From the NCBI GenBank assembly GCA_023257955.1, contig JALRAY010000001.1:1-47672 (forward strand): a stretch of 47,672 bases of DNA, read 5' to 3'. Shown here one piece after another: positions 8,658 to 17,225 of the stretch. Below the pieces are notes generated by a model. It was not told the origin of the DNA. It did not search any database and saw only the letters and a program-made list of their open reading frames with translations. Source of the stretch: Amoebophilaceae bacterium. Lineage in GTDB: Bacteria; Bacteroidota; Bacteroidia; Cytophagales; Amoebophilaceae. A program made the position numbers and the translations under genes. Position 1 is the first letter of the stretch; each line of letters starts with the position of its first letter.

Positions 8658-9839
8658 GTGGTTAGCAGATGTACAAAAATCAAACTTCATGGAGATTCCG
8701 TAATATGGGGTATCACTTTTTGCTTAGCTATTCTTAGTATTTTAGTTGTGTATAGTGCTACCAGTTCTTTGGCGTATAGAAAAATGGAAGGCAATACTGA
8801 GTATTACCTTATCAAGCATACGTCCTTAATGATCGCTAGCCTTATGATGATGTGGCTTGTACATAAAGTCGACTATAGGTATTTTGCAGGCTTTTTTAAA
8901 CTAGCTCTCTGGACTTCTTTTCCATTGTTATTGATAACATGGCGTTATGGCATAACTGTTAATGAAGCCTCGCGTTGGATGCATGTCCCTATTATCAATA
9001 AAGCCTTTCAACCCTCTGATCTTGCTCAATTGGCATTAATATCCTGCATAGCCAATATCTTAGCTAAAAATCAACCTAATATTGGAGATCCCAAAAAGGT
9101 ATTTATTCCCATATTAATTTATAGTGTTAGTATTTGCGGATTGATAGCTTTAACTAATTTTTCGGGGGCACTGATATTACTAGCCACATGTATGCTATTA
9201 ATGTTCTTTGGTAGGATCCCAATCAAATACTTAAGCTTGCTGATGGTATTTGCTATGCTCATTATCAGTATAGCTCTTTTATTTGGTCAAAGAAAAGAAA
9301 CCGTATTGGGTAGATTAAATGCCTTTAGCAATCAAAAAATATCTTTCCAAACAGAACAGTCTTATATTGCGATTGCTACAGGTGGGATATATGGCAAAGG
9401 CCCTGGAAAAAGTACACAAAGAAATTTATTGCCTTATGGTTATGCAGACTTCATATATGCCATTTTAGTGGAAGAGTACGGACTCATAGGAGGTATCACT
9501 GTGATGCTATTTTATTTAATACTTTTGTATAGAGGTATACGTATTACAGCAACAAATGCCAAGCCTTATGCTTGTTTTTTATCAGTAGGCCTTAGCTTTT
9601 TAATAGGCATGCAAGCATTAGTTAATATGGGGATAGCTGTTGGACTAGGACCTGTAACAGGGTTACAATTACCATACATCAGCATGGGAGGTACATCATT
9701 ACTTTTTACCGGTATTGCCTTAGGCATGATACTCAGTGCTAACATAGGAGATGTAGATAGGAATATAGATAGTTTTTTTCAGCAGCAGAAAAACAACAAG
9801 ATGGGAAATGCGTATAAAAACACATCCCAGATAGTATAA
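8658..9839 (+). CDS. ftsW: SEDS-family cell-division protein FtsW
   Basis: SEDS proteins polymerise lipid II glycan strands; FtsW acts at the septum and RodA in elongation. The 393-aa polytopic frame starts with GTG. Signature segments are NEASRWMHVPIINKAFQPSDLAQLALI (read as two adjoining motifs), GIYGKGPGKSTQRNLLPYGYADFIYAILVEE, and GLQLPYISMGGTSLL near the C-terminus. The ASRW..IPIIN pattern resembles Bacteroidota FtsW more than RodA. About nine or ten membrane helices are expected. It implies septal peptidoglycan synthesis, in line with dacB and zapA in this window. Confidence 0.82.
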   Translation: MVSRCTKIKLHGDSVIWGITFCLAILSILVVYSATSSLAYRKMEGNTEYYLIKHTSLMIASLMMMWLVHKVDYRYFAGFFKLALWTSFPLLLITWRYGITVNEASRWMHVPIINKAFQPSDLAQLALISCIANILAKNQPNIGDPKKVFIPILIYSVSICGLIALTNFSGALILLATCMLLMFFGRIPIKYLSLLMVFAMLIISIALLFGQRKETVLGRLNAFSNQKISFQTEQSYIAIATGGIYGKGPGKSTQRNLLPYGYADFIYAILVEEYGLIGGITVMLFYLILLYRGIRITATNAKPYACFLSVGLSFLIGMQALVNMGIAVGLGPVTGLQLPYISMGGTSLLFTGIALGMILSANIGDVDRNIDSFFQQQKNNKMGNAYKNTSQIV

Positions 9840-9841
9840 CC

Positions 9842-9886
9842 ATCCGCATATCTTCTGCTATTTCTATATGTAGCAGAAAAACGGAT
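9842..9886. terminator. Interrupted stem-loop after ftsW
   Basis: TTCTGCTA (9853-9860) pairs with TAGCAGAA (9871-9878), and an outer ATCCG/CGGAT pair closes the structure at 9842-9846 and 9882-9886. No T-tract follows. It may end or stabilise the ftsW transcript. Confidence 0.3.
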
Positions 9887-9952
9887 TAGTAAACTACTAA
9901 GCTATTATACTACTCAGCAGGTTTAATTATTTCACTTATTTTAAAACTTAAT

Positions 9953-10699
9953 ATGAAACAACTTCAAGGAAAAACAGCTTTAATAACAGGAGCTTCGCGG
10001 GGTATTGGTAAAGCGATAGCATTAAAACTAGCTGACCAAGGAGCTAATATTGTATTTAGCCATCTCTCTAGTGCAGAACAAGGGAAAGAGGTCACGCAAG
10101 AACTAGAGAAACGAAATGTAGAAGTTTTAGCGTATCATGCTGATGTAGCCAGTTTTAATAAGTCTCAAGAGCTGATAGAAACCGTCATCCAAAAATTTAA
10201 GCAAATAGATATTTTGGTTAATAATGCAGGCATCAGTCGAGATAACCTACTGCTACGCATGAGCGAGCAAGATTGGGATGACGTCATGCAAGTAAATCTA
10301 AAATCCGTCTTTAATCTAACGAAAGCCGTTACCCCCGTTATGATACGTCAACGTAGCGGTTCCATTATTAACATTAGCTCCGTAGTAGGCATTAAAGGCA
10401 ATATAGGCCAAGCTAATTATGCTGCTTCCAAGGCAGGAATAATTGGTATTACCAAATCTGTAGCCCTAGAACTCGGTTCTAGAAACGTCCGTTGTAATGC
10501 CATCGCACCTGGCTTTATAGAGACGGCTATGACAGAAAAACTTTCCAAAGAAGCCAAAGAAGAATGGATCAAGAATATACCCATAAGACGTGTAGGAACA
10601 CCTGAAGACGTAGCTAATTGCGCTCTATTTCTAGCTTCGGATAGTTCCAGCTATATCACAGGACAAGTCATTCAAGTAGATGGAGGCATGGTTACATAA
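9953..10699 (+). CDS. fabG: 3-oxoacyl-[acyl-carrier-protein] reductase
   Basis: FabG catalyses the NADPH-dependent ketoreduction step of fatty-acid elongation. The 248-aa short-chain dehydrogenase shows the cofactor motif TGASRGIGKAIA, the structural NNAG, the catalytic serine in NISSVVG, YAASKAG with the catalytic Tyr and Lys, and the C-terminal YITGQVIQVDGGMVT. Length and motifs are canonical. Other fab genes are not adjacent. It converges on zapA with a 17-base gap. Confidence 0.93.
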   Translation: MKQLQGKTALITGASRGIGKAIALKLADQGANIVFSHLSSAEQGKEVTQELEKRNVEVLAYHADVASFNKSQELIETVIQKFKQIDILVNNAGISRDNLLLRMSEQDWDDVMQVNLKSVFNLTKAVTPVMIRQRSGSIINISSVVGIKGNIGQANYAASKAGIIGITKSVALELGSRNVRCNAIAPGFIETAMTEKLSKEAKEEWIKNIPIRRVGTPEDVANCALFLASDSSSYITGQVIQVDGGMVT

Positions 10700-10721
10700 G
10701 CGAGCATAGCTTCCGCTTATG
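10695..10721. terminator. Shared hairpin between convergent fabG and zapA
   Basis: CATAAGCG (10695-10702) is complementary to CGCTTATG (10714-10721) around an 11-base loop. It overlaps the last codons of both convergent genes, so it could act in both directions. There is no T-run. Confidence 0.35.
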
Positions 10722-11007
10722 CTTCATCTACATCATCTAGCAGCTGAAGAAGCGATGTAACCTCTGAGGTGATAGCTGCATTGGCTTCATTCGATTGCTG
10801 CTGAAGCTTTAACTTTTCTATTACCGTATCCAATGCTACCATGCTCAGCAAGTCTTGTATATCTACCTGCTTATAATTTTCCCTATACCCTTGCAGCATA
10901 CTATTAATTACTTCAGCAGCGTCCCGCACCACCGCTTCATCTTTGGGATGCACCTTCATCGGGTATTGCCTATCATAGATTCTGATTTTGATAGAAAACT
11001 CTTCCAT
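10717..11007 (-). CDS. zapA: Cell division protein ZapA
   Basis: ZapA cross-links FtsZ filaments at midcell. The ATG at 11005-11007 gives 96 aa beginning MEEFSIKIRIYDRQYPMKV, matching Bacteroidota ZapA in length and start. The frame is open to 11094, but the extra 29 residues look unrelated. An N-terminal beta segment is followed by helices (DEAVVRDAAEVINSML) and a long coiled coil with VALDTVIEKLKLQQQ. It follows the glycosyltransferase gene on the same strand with a gap of about 120 bases. The assignment rests on pattern and size. Confidence 0.75.
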   Translation of the reverse strand: MEEFSIKIRIYDRQYPMKVHPKDEAVVRDAAEVINSMLQGYRENYKQVDIQDLLSMVALDTVIEKLKLQQQSNEANAAITSEVTSLLQLLDDVDEA

Positions 11008-11130
11008 ATAATATTCATGTCTTAATTTAAACGTATCCACACGCATAAAGACGCGAGATGATTGCAAAGATAAGCCCTTCACTTTTGGATGCAAGGTAAG
11101 CCTTCTCGTGCCGTTCCTTGTTAAGGAGCA

Positions 11131-12828
11131 TCAACCGTTTGTAGCCCAAAAAGCAAAGCCGCCTTTGGTATACAACAGTTTTATAGCGTTGTGCGAGGCA
11201 AGCACATCTAGGTTATCAACTTTTGTAACAAAATAAGTAGGGTTATTTCTTGACGTTGTGATGAGCGCTGCTGAATTCATCGCTTCGGTAGATAGCGTAG
11301 GCATTTGCTGGGCGTAGAAAAACGGCGCATAGCTTTTAAATCCCACCGTTGTAACGAATACCGCTTGACCTGCTAATTGTTGATAGAAGCCTATCGCAGG
11401 GCCTTGCAGGTGCTGCTCTATTTTAGGGATAATGTACCTAGTAGCTAAGTTTAAGCAGCAGGTAGTAGCCATTGTAGCACTGAGGAGGAATGCAAGTACT
11501 TTGCCTCTATGTAAGGCATACAAGCCTATCACCTGAAGCATTAAATAGCTGCATCCAACTACACAGTCTTTCATACGCCAGTTGACAGGGAGGTCTATGC
11601 ACGCCAGCGTGTAGGCGTCATGTATGAAAGAATAGAGTCGGTCTTTATGGCAAGCCAGGATAGGCAAGGTGATAAACACCATAGATATGCCAAAGGCTAA
11701 TATCCACAATCCGGATTGCATCCATCGGCAAGGCCTGCACTTATCCTGCGCTAGGTGATAGAGGTAATCCGCAGCTATAAAACTCACAGGGAAATATACC
11801 AGCGATGAGTAGTGGATAATCTTAGTGGTAACTAAGCTAAAGAGGATCATCACTAGCCAAAAGAGTATGCGCATGATTGATTGCATGGTCGTCTCCGCTG
11901 GTTCATGTGGTGCCAGGCCTTTCATCGCTAGTATAGAGGCAGGAAAGCAACCTAAGGCAACGACCATAAAGTGGTAATAAAAAGGCTGCCCGTGTCCGGC
12001 AACCGGTTGACTAAAGAGGTCGATATGATTAGCTAGGAAGTAGGTGATAAAGCCGTTTCCATGTTGATAGGTTTCATAGCTTAACCAAGCCGCAGGGATA
12101 CTGCAGCCGCTGACAACATATATTAAGCAGCTCCGCCAGCTTTGCAAAGGACTTTTTAAATAGCGTATCCCATAACAAACGATCACTAAGGCGATGATCA
12201 ACAGCCCTACAGGGCCCTTAGTTAAGATAGAAGCACCAATAGCTAATCCCCCGCCACATGCCCACATATGCGCAAGATGCCACTTTCGCTCCTGGTATAG
12301 TTTGACGATAGCATATATGCTTAGGAAGATAAGGTAGTTAAACACAGGATCAATAATCCCGGTCTTGAAATAAAAGTGAGGTAATAAAGCACTGAGGTGG
12401 GTTAAAGCCCATAAGAGGCCGAAGCGAGCATCTTTTTCGGCTTTGCCCATGAGGTAGAGGGTAAGCAATGTAACGACACCACAACATGCATTGGGAAAGC
12501 GCGCAGCGAATTCATTGATACCCCATTGACGCATACTCCATGCTTGCAGCCAAAAAAATAAGGGAGGCTTCTCATAGAAGGGCTCAAAGTTAATTTGTAC
12601 CTGTCCATAGTTACCTGTGACCAACATCTCTCGGGCGGCTTCCGCAAAATTGATCTCATCCCAATCAAAGAGGTGCACATGACCGAGACCAGGAAAGAAA
12701 GCGATCATTGCTAGCGCGGAGATTGATCCCATATGCCACCATATGGAGGATAATTGGGAGAAATTCTTTTTCGGCATGCGGAGTGTAAGACAATTTGATG
12801 AGAGGGCAGTTACGTTGCTAGCTAGCAT
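11131..12828 (-). CDS. ArnT/PMT-like (GT39/GT83) membrane glycosyltransferase
   Basis: This 565-aa polytopic protein has the N-terminal loop FDWDEINFAEAAREML with the acidic pair typical of polyprenyl-phosphate-sugar-dependent transferases. The following FEPFYEKPPLFFWLQAW and NEFAARFPNACCG also match ArnT/PMT-like proteins. About 11-13 hydrophobic segments follow. Members transfer a sugar from a polyprenyl phosphate donor to lipid A, protein or another acceptor on the outer face of the inner membrane; the acceptor is unknown here. An alternative start is the ATG at 12777. A dolichyl-phosphate-mannose-synthase-like GT2 lies about 1.2 kb away and may make its donor. Confidence 0.8.
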   Translation of the reverse strand: MLASNVTALSSNCLTLRMPKKNFSQLSSIWWHMGSISALAMIAFFPGLGHVHLFDWDEINFAEAAREMLVTGNYGQVQINFEPFYEKPPLFFWLQAWSMRQWGINEFAARFPNACCGVVTLLTLYLMGKAEKDARFGLLWALTHLSALLPHFYFKTGIIDPVFNYLIFLSIYAIVKLYQERKWHLAHMWACGGGLAIGASILTKGPVGLLIIALVIVCYGIRYLKSPLQSWRSCLIYVVSGCSIPAAWLSYETYQHGNGFITYFLANHIDLFSQPVAGHGQPFYYHFMVVALGCFPASILAMKGLAPHEPAETTMQSIMRILFWLVMILFSLVTTKIIHYSSLVYFPVSFIAADYLYHLAQDKCRPCRWMQSGLWILAFGISMVFITLPILACHKDRLYSFIHDAYTLACIDLPVNWRMKDCVVGCSYLMLQVIGLYALHRGKVLAFLLSATMATTCCLNLATRYIIPKIEQHLQGPAIGFYQQLAGQAVFVTTVGFKSYAPFFYAQQMPTLSTEAMNSAALITTSRNNPTYFVTKVDNLDVLASHNAIKLLYTKGGFAFWATNG

Positions 12829-12872
12829 CCACGGTTACTGTCTATCTGCTTGCGCAATGCGGTTGAAATAAT

Positions 12873-12889
12873 GTAACTACTCAGGTACC
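12873..12889. repeat. Solo copy of the 173-bp element's terminal repeat
   Basis: GTAACTACTCAGGTACC repeats the right-hand terminal inverted repeat of the element at 37415-37587. A weak partner (AGTAGTTA, about 12992-12999) lies downstream, so a decayed copy may span the GT39-ruvX intergenic region. Confidence 0.45.
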
Positions 12890-13033
12890 CTCTAGGCGAC
12901 AGCATAAATAGCTTTCAAGATGGTTTTGGGAAGGCTTAAAGGTGAATGCTTTTGCCGTAACTATCAGATCTTCATATTACAAATATCATAAAAGTAGTTA
13001 ATTTGTGTGCATAAGATATGTGCATTATTAACT

Positions 13034-13456
13034 ATGAGTAGAATTCTTGCTATTGATTATGGATTGAAACGGGTAGGTTTGGCTGTTACTGATCCGCTAC
13101 GGATGATCGCTAGCCCTTTAACGACTGTGCCTACAACGGGTGCCTTAGATTTTGTACGCTCTTACATTCACCAAGAGGCGATAGCCTTGTGTGTGATAGG
13201 CTTTCCTGCGGATTTGAAAAACAAAGCGGCTCCCATTATCGTTGCTATCCAACAATTCACGGCAAGGCTCCAAGAAAAAATGCCGCAGCTACAAATTGTG
13301 CCGCAGGATGAGCGGTATACCTCTAAATTGGCTATGGCGAGTTTGGTAGAAGGTGGCTTCAAGAGAAAAGATAGGCGCAAGAAAGAAAATATAGATAAAA
13401 TCAGTGCTACCCTGATCTTACAATCATTTTTAAGAAGGTATATGAACCACGTATGA
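13034..13456 (+). CDS. ruvX: RuvX/YqgF RNase H-like nuclease
   Basis: YqgF/RuvX is an RNase H-fold nuclease linked to 16S rRNA 5' processing and, in some bacteria, Holliday-junction resolution. The ATG at 13034 yields about 140 aa starting MSRILAIDYGLKRVGLAVTD, the usual family start. A GTG at 13007 would add nine residues. The conserved acidic sites are visible in AIDYG, PQDERYTS, and the C-terminal KENIDKISATLILQSFL. Its stop overlaps the def start by four bases, so the two are co-transcribed and probably translationally coupled. Confidence 0.92.
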   Translation: MSRILAIDYGLKRVGLAVTDPLRMIASPLTTVPTTGALDFVRSYIHQEAIALCVIGFPADLKNKAAPIIVAIQQFTARLQEKMPQLQIVPQDERYTSKLAMASLVEGGFKRKDRRKKENIDKISATLILQSFLRRYMNHV

Positions 13457-14004
13457 TTTATCCCATTACCCTTTACGGAAAGGCAGTGCTCCGACAGCAG
13501 GCCGAAGCGATACCACATGGTACAGATGTAAAAAATTTAATAGAAGATATGTTTGCGACTATGGATGCTGCGGATGGCGTTGGCTTGGCAGCCCCGCAAA
13601 TAGGCAAGTCTATTCAATTATTTGTGATAGATATCACTTGCTGCATGGAAGAAAAAGAGGCTAGAGATGATAAACCAGCTCGAAGAGCTTATATCAATCC
13701 TGTGGTAACCTTTCCGGAGCCACATACTATTGTTTATGACGAAGAAGGTTGCTTGAGTATCCCAAAAGTTTATGGCAAGATTCCACGGCATCGCGTTATC
13801 AAGATTACATTTTTTGATAGTGATTGGAACCTGCAAGAGGAAACGTTAGAGAACTTTCCGGCTCGTGTGGTGCAACACGAATATGATCACCTGCTTGGGA
13901 AATTGCATATTGACTATCTCTTAGCTGAGTTACAAGGTACTGCACGCCAAAAGCTAACAGCACAATTAGCAGCCATTCAAGCTGGGAGCGCGTACGTTAA
14001 ATAA
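13453..14004 (+). CDS. def: Peptide deformylase
   Basis: The enzyme removes the N-formyl group from nascent proteins using a metal centre. All three signature motifs are present in the 183-aa frame: GVGLAAPQIG (near residue 41), EEGCLSIP (near 98), and QHEYDHLLGKLHID (near 140), which supplies the metal ligands and catalytic glutamate. It overlaps ruvX by ATGA and is followed 19 bases later by the GT2 gene. Confidence 0.96.
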   Translation: MIYPITLYGKAVLRQQAEAIPHGTDVKNLIEDMFATMDAADGVGLAAPQIGKSIQLFVIDITCCMEEKEARDDKPARRAYINPVVTFPEPHTIVYDEEGCLSIPKVYGKIPRHRVIKITFFDSDWNLQEETLENFPARVVQHEYDHLLGKLHIDYLLAELQGTARQKLTAQLAAIQAGSAYVK

Positions 14005-14023
14005 CCTCAAAAACAACACCTTG

Positions 14024-14764
14024 ATGTACAACAACAAAAAAGTAGCCGTCATTCTACCTGCATACAATGCGGCTAAAACACTCGCCTTAACGTATAACGA
14101 CTTGCCCCTGCAATGGATTGATTATTTGATTTTGGTAGATGATGGCAGCGAAGATAACACTGCGCTTATTGCCCAAGAACTAGGGATCCATTATATCATT
14201 CAACACGCTATGAATAAAGGCTACGGAGCTGGGCAAAAATCTTGTTACCATAAAGCGCTAGCGCTAGGAGCCGATATCGTCATCATGTTGCATCCGGACT
14301 ATCAATACTCGCCTAAGCTGATGCCTGCTATGGTTACACTGTTAGCATCCGAGCTATATGATGTGGTACTAGGTTCCCGCATGTTGGGGAAAGGTGCTTT
14401 GGAAGGGGGTATGCCGTTCTATAAGTATGTGGCTAATAAATGCTTGACGGGTATTCAAAATGTGATGTGTAATGCCAACCTAGCTGAGTACCATACGGGG
14501 TATAGGGCTTTCTCTAAGCATGTACTAGCGGCGATTCCTTTCCAAGATAATTCGGATGATTTTCTGTTTGATAACCAAATGCTCTCCCAAATTATTTATC
14601 ACAAGTTCAAGATTGGAGAGATTACTTGCCCTACCAAATATTTCCCAGAAGCTTCTTCTATTAACCTTACCAAAAGCATCGCATATGGCTTAGGCGTGCT
14701 TGGCGTTTCCTTGCAACACTTATTAGCTCGTTGGAACATCTATCAATCTAAATTGTACAAATGA
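14024..14764 (+). CDS. GT2 glycosyltransferase, dolichyl-phosphate mannosyltransferase type
   Basis: This 246-aa GT-A protein has VAVILPAYNAAKTL at the N-terminus, the nucleotide-binding VDDGSEDNT, and MLHPDYQYSP with the metal-binding acidic residue. GSRMLGKGALEGG and EYHTGYRAFS match polyprenyl-phosphate hexosyltransferases such as DPM synthases. The ATG at 14024 is preferred over the preceding in-frame TTG. There are no strong membrane helices, so action at the cytoplasmic membrane face is likely. Its stop overlaps the PAP2 start by four bases. The sugar is not predictable. A role in charging undecaprenyl phosphate for the nearby ArnT-like enzyme is inference. Confidence 0.82.
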   Translation: MYNNKKVAVILPAYNAAKTLALTYNDLPLQWIDYLILVDDGSEDNTALIAQELGIHYIIQHAMNKGYGAGQKSCYHKALALGADIVIMLHPDYQYSPKLMPAMVTLLASELYDVVLGSRMLGKGALEGGMPFYKYVANKCLTGIQNVMCNANLAEYHTGYRAFSKHVLAAIPFQDNSDDFLFDNQMLSQIIYHKFKIGEITCPTKYFPEASSINLTKSIAYGLGVLGVSLQHLLARWNIYQSKLYK

Positions 14765-15543
14765 TATATCATTATTTATTTATCGCATCTAGTAATGCGG
14801 AATATCACTCTTCCAGATCTCATGCGAGTATATGGCAACTACTACGTCATATCATGAGGAAACATAAAATATTTATGATAGGTTACTACCTAGTGCTATT
14901 AGCAGGCCTGTATCCTTTGCTGAAGTGGGATAAGATTCAAGTGTTCTTATTTATTAATCAGCATTATAATGCTTGCTTAGATACCTTGTTTTACTACTGC
15001 ACAAATTTGGGGAATGGTATTACCTATATCCTATTGTTATGCCTGCTGTACTTGCGTGGTGTTTCCTTTCGAAAAATTGGTATAGGACTGGTGAGTTTTG
15101 GCACCATGTCTATAGTCGTACAGATACTGAAAAGAGTTTTTTTTTCCTCCAGTTTCAGACCACTGAAGGTGTTGATGGATGAAGGTAAAGGGATGTACTT
15201 ACATATAGTAGATAAAGTAGAAGTGCTGACTGATTTAAGCTTCCCCTCCGGTCATTCAGCGACTATCTTCGCGGCAGTATGCTTTTTAGAGCTCATCAGC
15301 AAGCGCCAGCATGCTGGATATAGCCTAGGGCTTTTGTTGCTCGCCATCGTCACAGCTTATTCCAGGGTGTACCTTTGTCAGCATTTTTATACAGATATAT
15401 ATGCAGGTGCTTGGATAGGAGGGACCATAACATTTATGGTCTATGTGGTATTGCTTAAGTATGAAAGCACTGTCCGGGGCCGTTGGTTATCCGCCCTATA
15501 CAAAAGGATAGATGCATATACGCATTTAGCAGAGAAAAATTAA
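14761..15543 (+). CDS. PAP2 superfamily membrane phosphatase
   Basis: The 260-aa membrane protein carries the three-part PAP2 signature. The first part is a lysine/arginine-rich RVFFSSSFRP segment with slightly wide spacing. The second is SFPSGHSAT, and the third is SRVYLCQHFYTD, an exact SR-x5-H-x3-D. Such enzymes dephosphorylate lipid phosphates, for example undecaprenyl diphosphate, lipid A or phosphatidylglycerophosphate. Five or six hydrophobic helices are visible after residue 35. The four-base overlap with the GT2 gene argues for a joint role in lipid-linked sugar or carrier-lipid metabolism. The exact substrate is unknown. Confidence 0.82.
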   Translation: MIYHYLFIASSNAEYHSSRSHASIWQLLRHIMRKHKIFMIGYYLVLLAGLYPLLKWDKIQVFLFINQHYNACLDTLFYYCTNLGNGITYILLLCLLYLRGVSFRKIGIGLVSFGTMSIVVQILKRVFFSSSFRPLKVLMDEGKGMYLHIVDKVEVLTDLSFPSGHSATIFAAVCFLELISKRQHAGYSLGLLLLAIVTAYSRVYLCQHFYTDIYAGAWIGGTITFMVYVVLLKYESTVRGRWLSALYKRIDAYTHLAEKN

Positions 15544-15680
15544 ATAGACAAATTGGTAGTTGGTTATGTGTACATGATAGGCAAACCAAGGAGAGAAAAT
15601 TTAGTAAATCACGAAAATTACATGATGTACCTACCTCTATTCAGATAACATGTAGCTTTATACCACTACCAAATTAAGCA

Positions 15681-17195
15681 CTAATTCACTTCCCCAAACA
15701 ATGTAGCAGGGGTACAATCTGTAATACATACTTCTACATATTGGCTCTTAGCATAACCTTTATTCTCAAAAATAACGACTTTATTGCTGCTTGTACGGCC
15801 TTGCCAATGTTGCGTTGATTTTTTGGATAAGCCTTCTATGAGCACTTGATAGGTTTTGCCGATGTCTTTGGTATTACTGGCTAAAGCATGTTGTCTTTGC
15901 TTATCAATAATTTCTTGCAATCTTCTTTTCTTGATGTCTAATAGGACATCGTCTTGGTACTTTCTCGCAGCTAATGTACCTGGCCGTTCGGAATAGTAGA
16001 ACATATATGCAAAGTCATACTGCACTTCATCCATCAAAGAGAGGGTTGCTAGATGGTCTTCTTCCTGCTCTGTGCAGAACCCAGCTATCATATCTGAGGA
16101 AAGCCCACATGTAGGTCCTACAATATCACGGATAGCCTTCACTTTCTGGAGATACCATTCTCTGTCATAAGTTCTATTCATCAGTTTTAGTATGCGGCTG
16201 CTACCACTTTGCACAGGTAGATGTATGTATTTGCAGATGTTGTCATAGGCATTCATAGTATGCAGTACTTGATCGGTAATATCCTTAGGATGAGAAGTAG
16301 AAAAGCGGACCCGCAAATCCGGATGAATGTCGGCTACTTTAGCTAATAAATCTGCAAAATGAATGACTTCACCGGCTGCTACTTCGGTAGATGGTGTTGT
16401 TGGTTGTGGTACTATAAAAGTAGCATGATGATCTTTTTTGATCGTTGGAATCTTCGATGCGGTGGCAGACCATTTATAGGAGTCTACATTTTGACCTAAT
16501 AAGGTGACTTCGCGATACCCTTGCTCAAAAAGTGTTTTTGCTTCTTGAACGATAGAGTTAGCATCTCTACTCCTCTCTCGCCCGCGTGTAAAGGGGACTA
16601 CGCAGAAGGAACACATATTATCACACCCGCGCATAATGGATATAAAGGCGTTCACGCCATTAGAATTGAGTCTTACAGGATTGATATCCGCATAGGTTTC
16701 TTCGCGAGATAAAAAGGTGTTAATCGCCTTTTGACCACCATCTACTATGTTTACCAAGCGTGGCAAATCTCTATACGCATCCGGCCCTGCCACAAGATCT
16801 ACTATCTTCTCTTCTTCTAGCAATTGTTGCTTCAGTCTTTCTGCCATGCAACCTAGGATACCGATGATTAAGTCTGGTTTATGTCGTTTTATTTGCTGAA
16901 AATCTGTTAAACGCTTCCGCACTGTTTGTTCTGCTTTGTCTCGGATAGCGCACGTGTTGAGTAAAATAAGATCTGCTTCGGCATAACTATCTATCAACAC
17001 AAAACCATGGGGTTGTAAAATAGATACGACTATTTCACTATCTGCTAGATTCATCTGGCATCCATAACTTTCCATGTATAAGTTGCGTAAGACAGGTTTT
17101 TCTGCAGCGATAGCGTTATTATCATCCAGGATAGTAGGTTCTATTGATGAGCTATATGATTTTGTAAGAGTTTTAGTGTTGCTTGTATTACCCAT
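15681..17195 (-). CDS. miaB: tRNA-2-methylthio-N6-dimethylallyladenosine synthase MiaB
   Basis: MiaB is a radical-SAM methylthiotransferase acting on A37 of tRNAs that read U-starting codons. The frame contains the N-terminal cluster motif ESYGCQMNLADSEIV, LNTCAIRDKAEQ, and LGCMAER, then the radical-SAM motif MRGCDNMCSFCVVPFTRGRERS. HLPVQSGSSRIL and a C-terminal TRAM domain (GRTSSNKVVIFEN) follow. At 504 aa it is slightly long because of a polar insertion around residues 235-270 (TIKKDHHATFIVPQ). It is complete. Confidence 0.95.
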   Translation of the reverse strand: MGNTSNTKTLTKSYSSSIEPTILDDNNAIAAEKPVLRNLYMESYGCQMNLADSEIVVSILQPHGFVLIDSYAEADLILLNTCAIRDKAEQTVRKRLTDFQQIKRHKPDLIIGILGCMAERLKQQLLEEEKIVDLVAGPDAYRDLPRLVNIVDGGQKAINTFLSREETYADINPVRLNSNGVNAFISIMRGCDNMCSFCVVPFTRGRERSRDANSIVQEAKTLFEQGYREVTLLGQNVDSYKWSATASKIPTIKKDHHATFIVPQPTTPSTEVAAGEVIHFADLLAKVADIHPDLRVRFSTSHPKDITDQVLHTMNAYDNICKYIHLPVQSGSSRILKLMNRTYDREWYLQKVKAIRDIVGPTCGLSSDMIAGFCTEQEEDHLATLSLMDEVQYDFAYMFYYSERPGTLAARKYQDDVLLDIKKRRLQEIIDKQRQHALASNTKDIGKTYQVLIEGLSKKSTQHWQGRTSSNKVVIFENKGYAKSQYVEVCITDCTPATLFGEVN

Positions 17196-17225
17196 GGTGA
17201 TTTAAAGTATATGTGCTAATACTGA

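Noticed and set aside
12402..12680. 92-residue frame inside the GT39-like gene on the same strand
   Set aside because: It is an alternative frame of a well-supported membrane protein gene.
15544..15680. Weak inverted repeat (TTGGTAGT/ACTACCAA) between PAP2 and miaB
   Set aside because: Only eight bases match and no target duplication is seen; expected by chance in AT-rich DNA.
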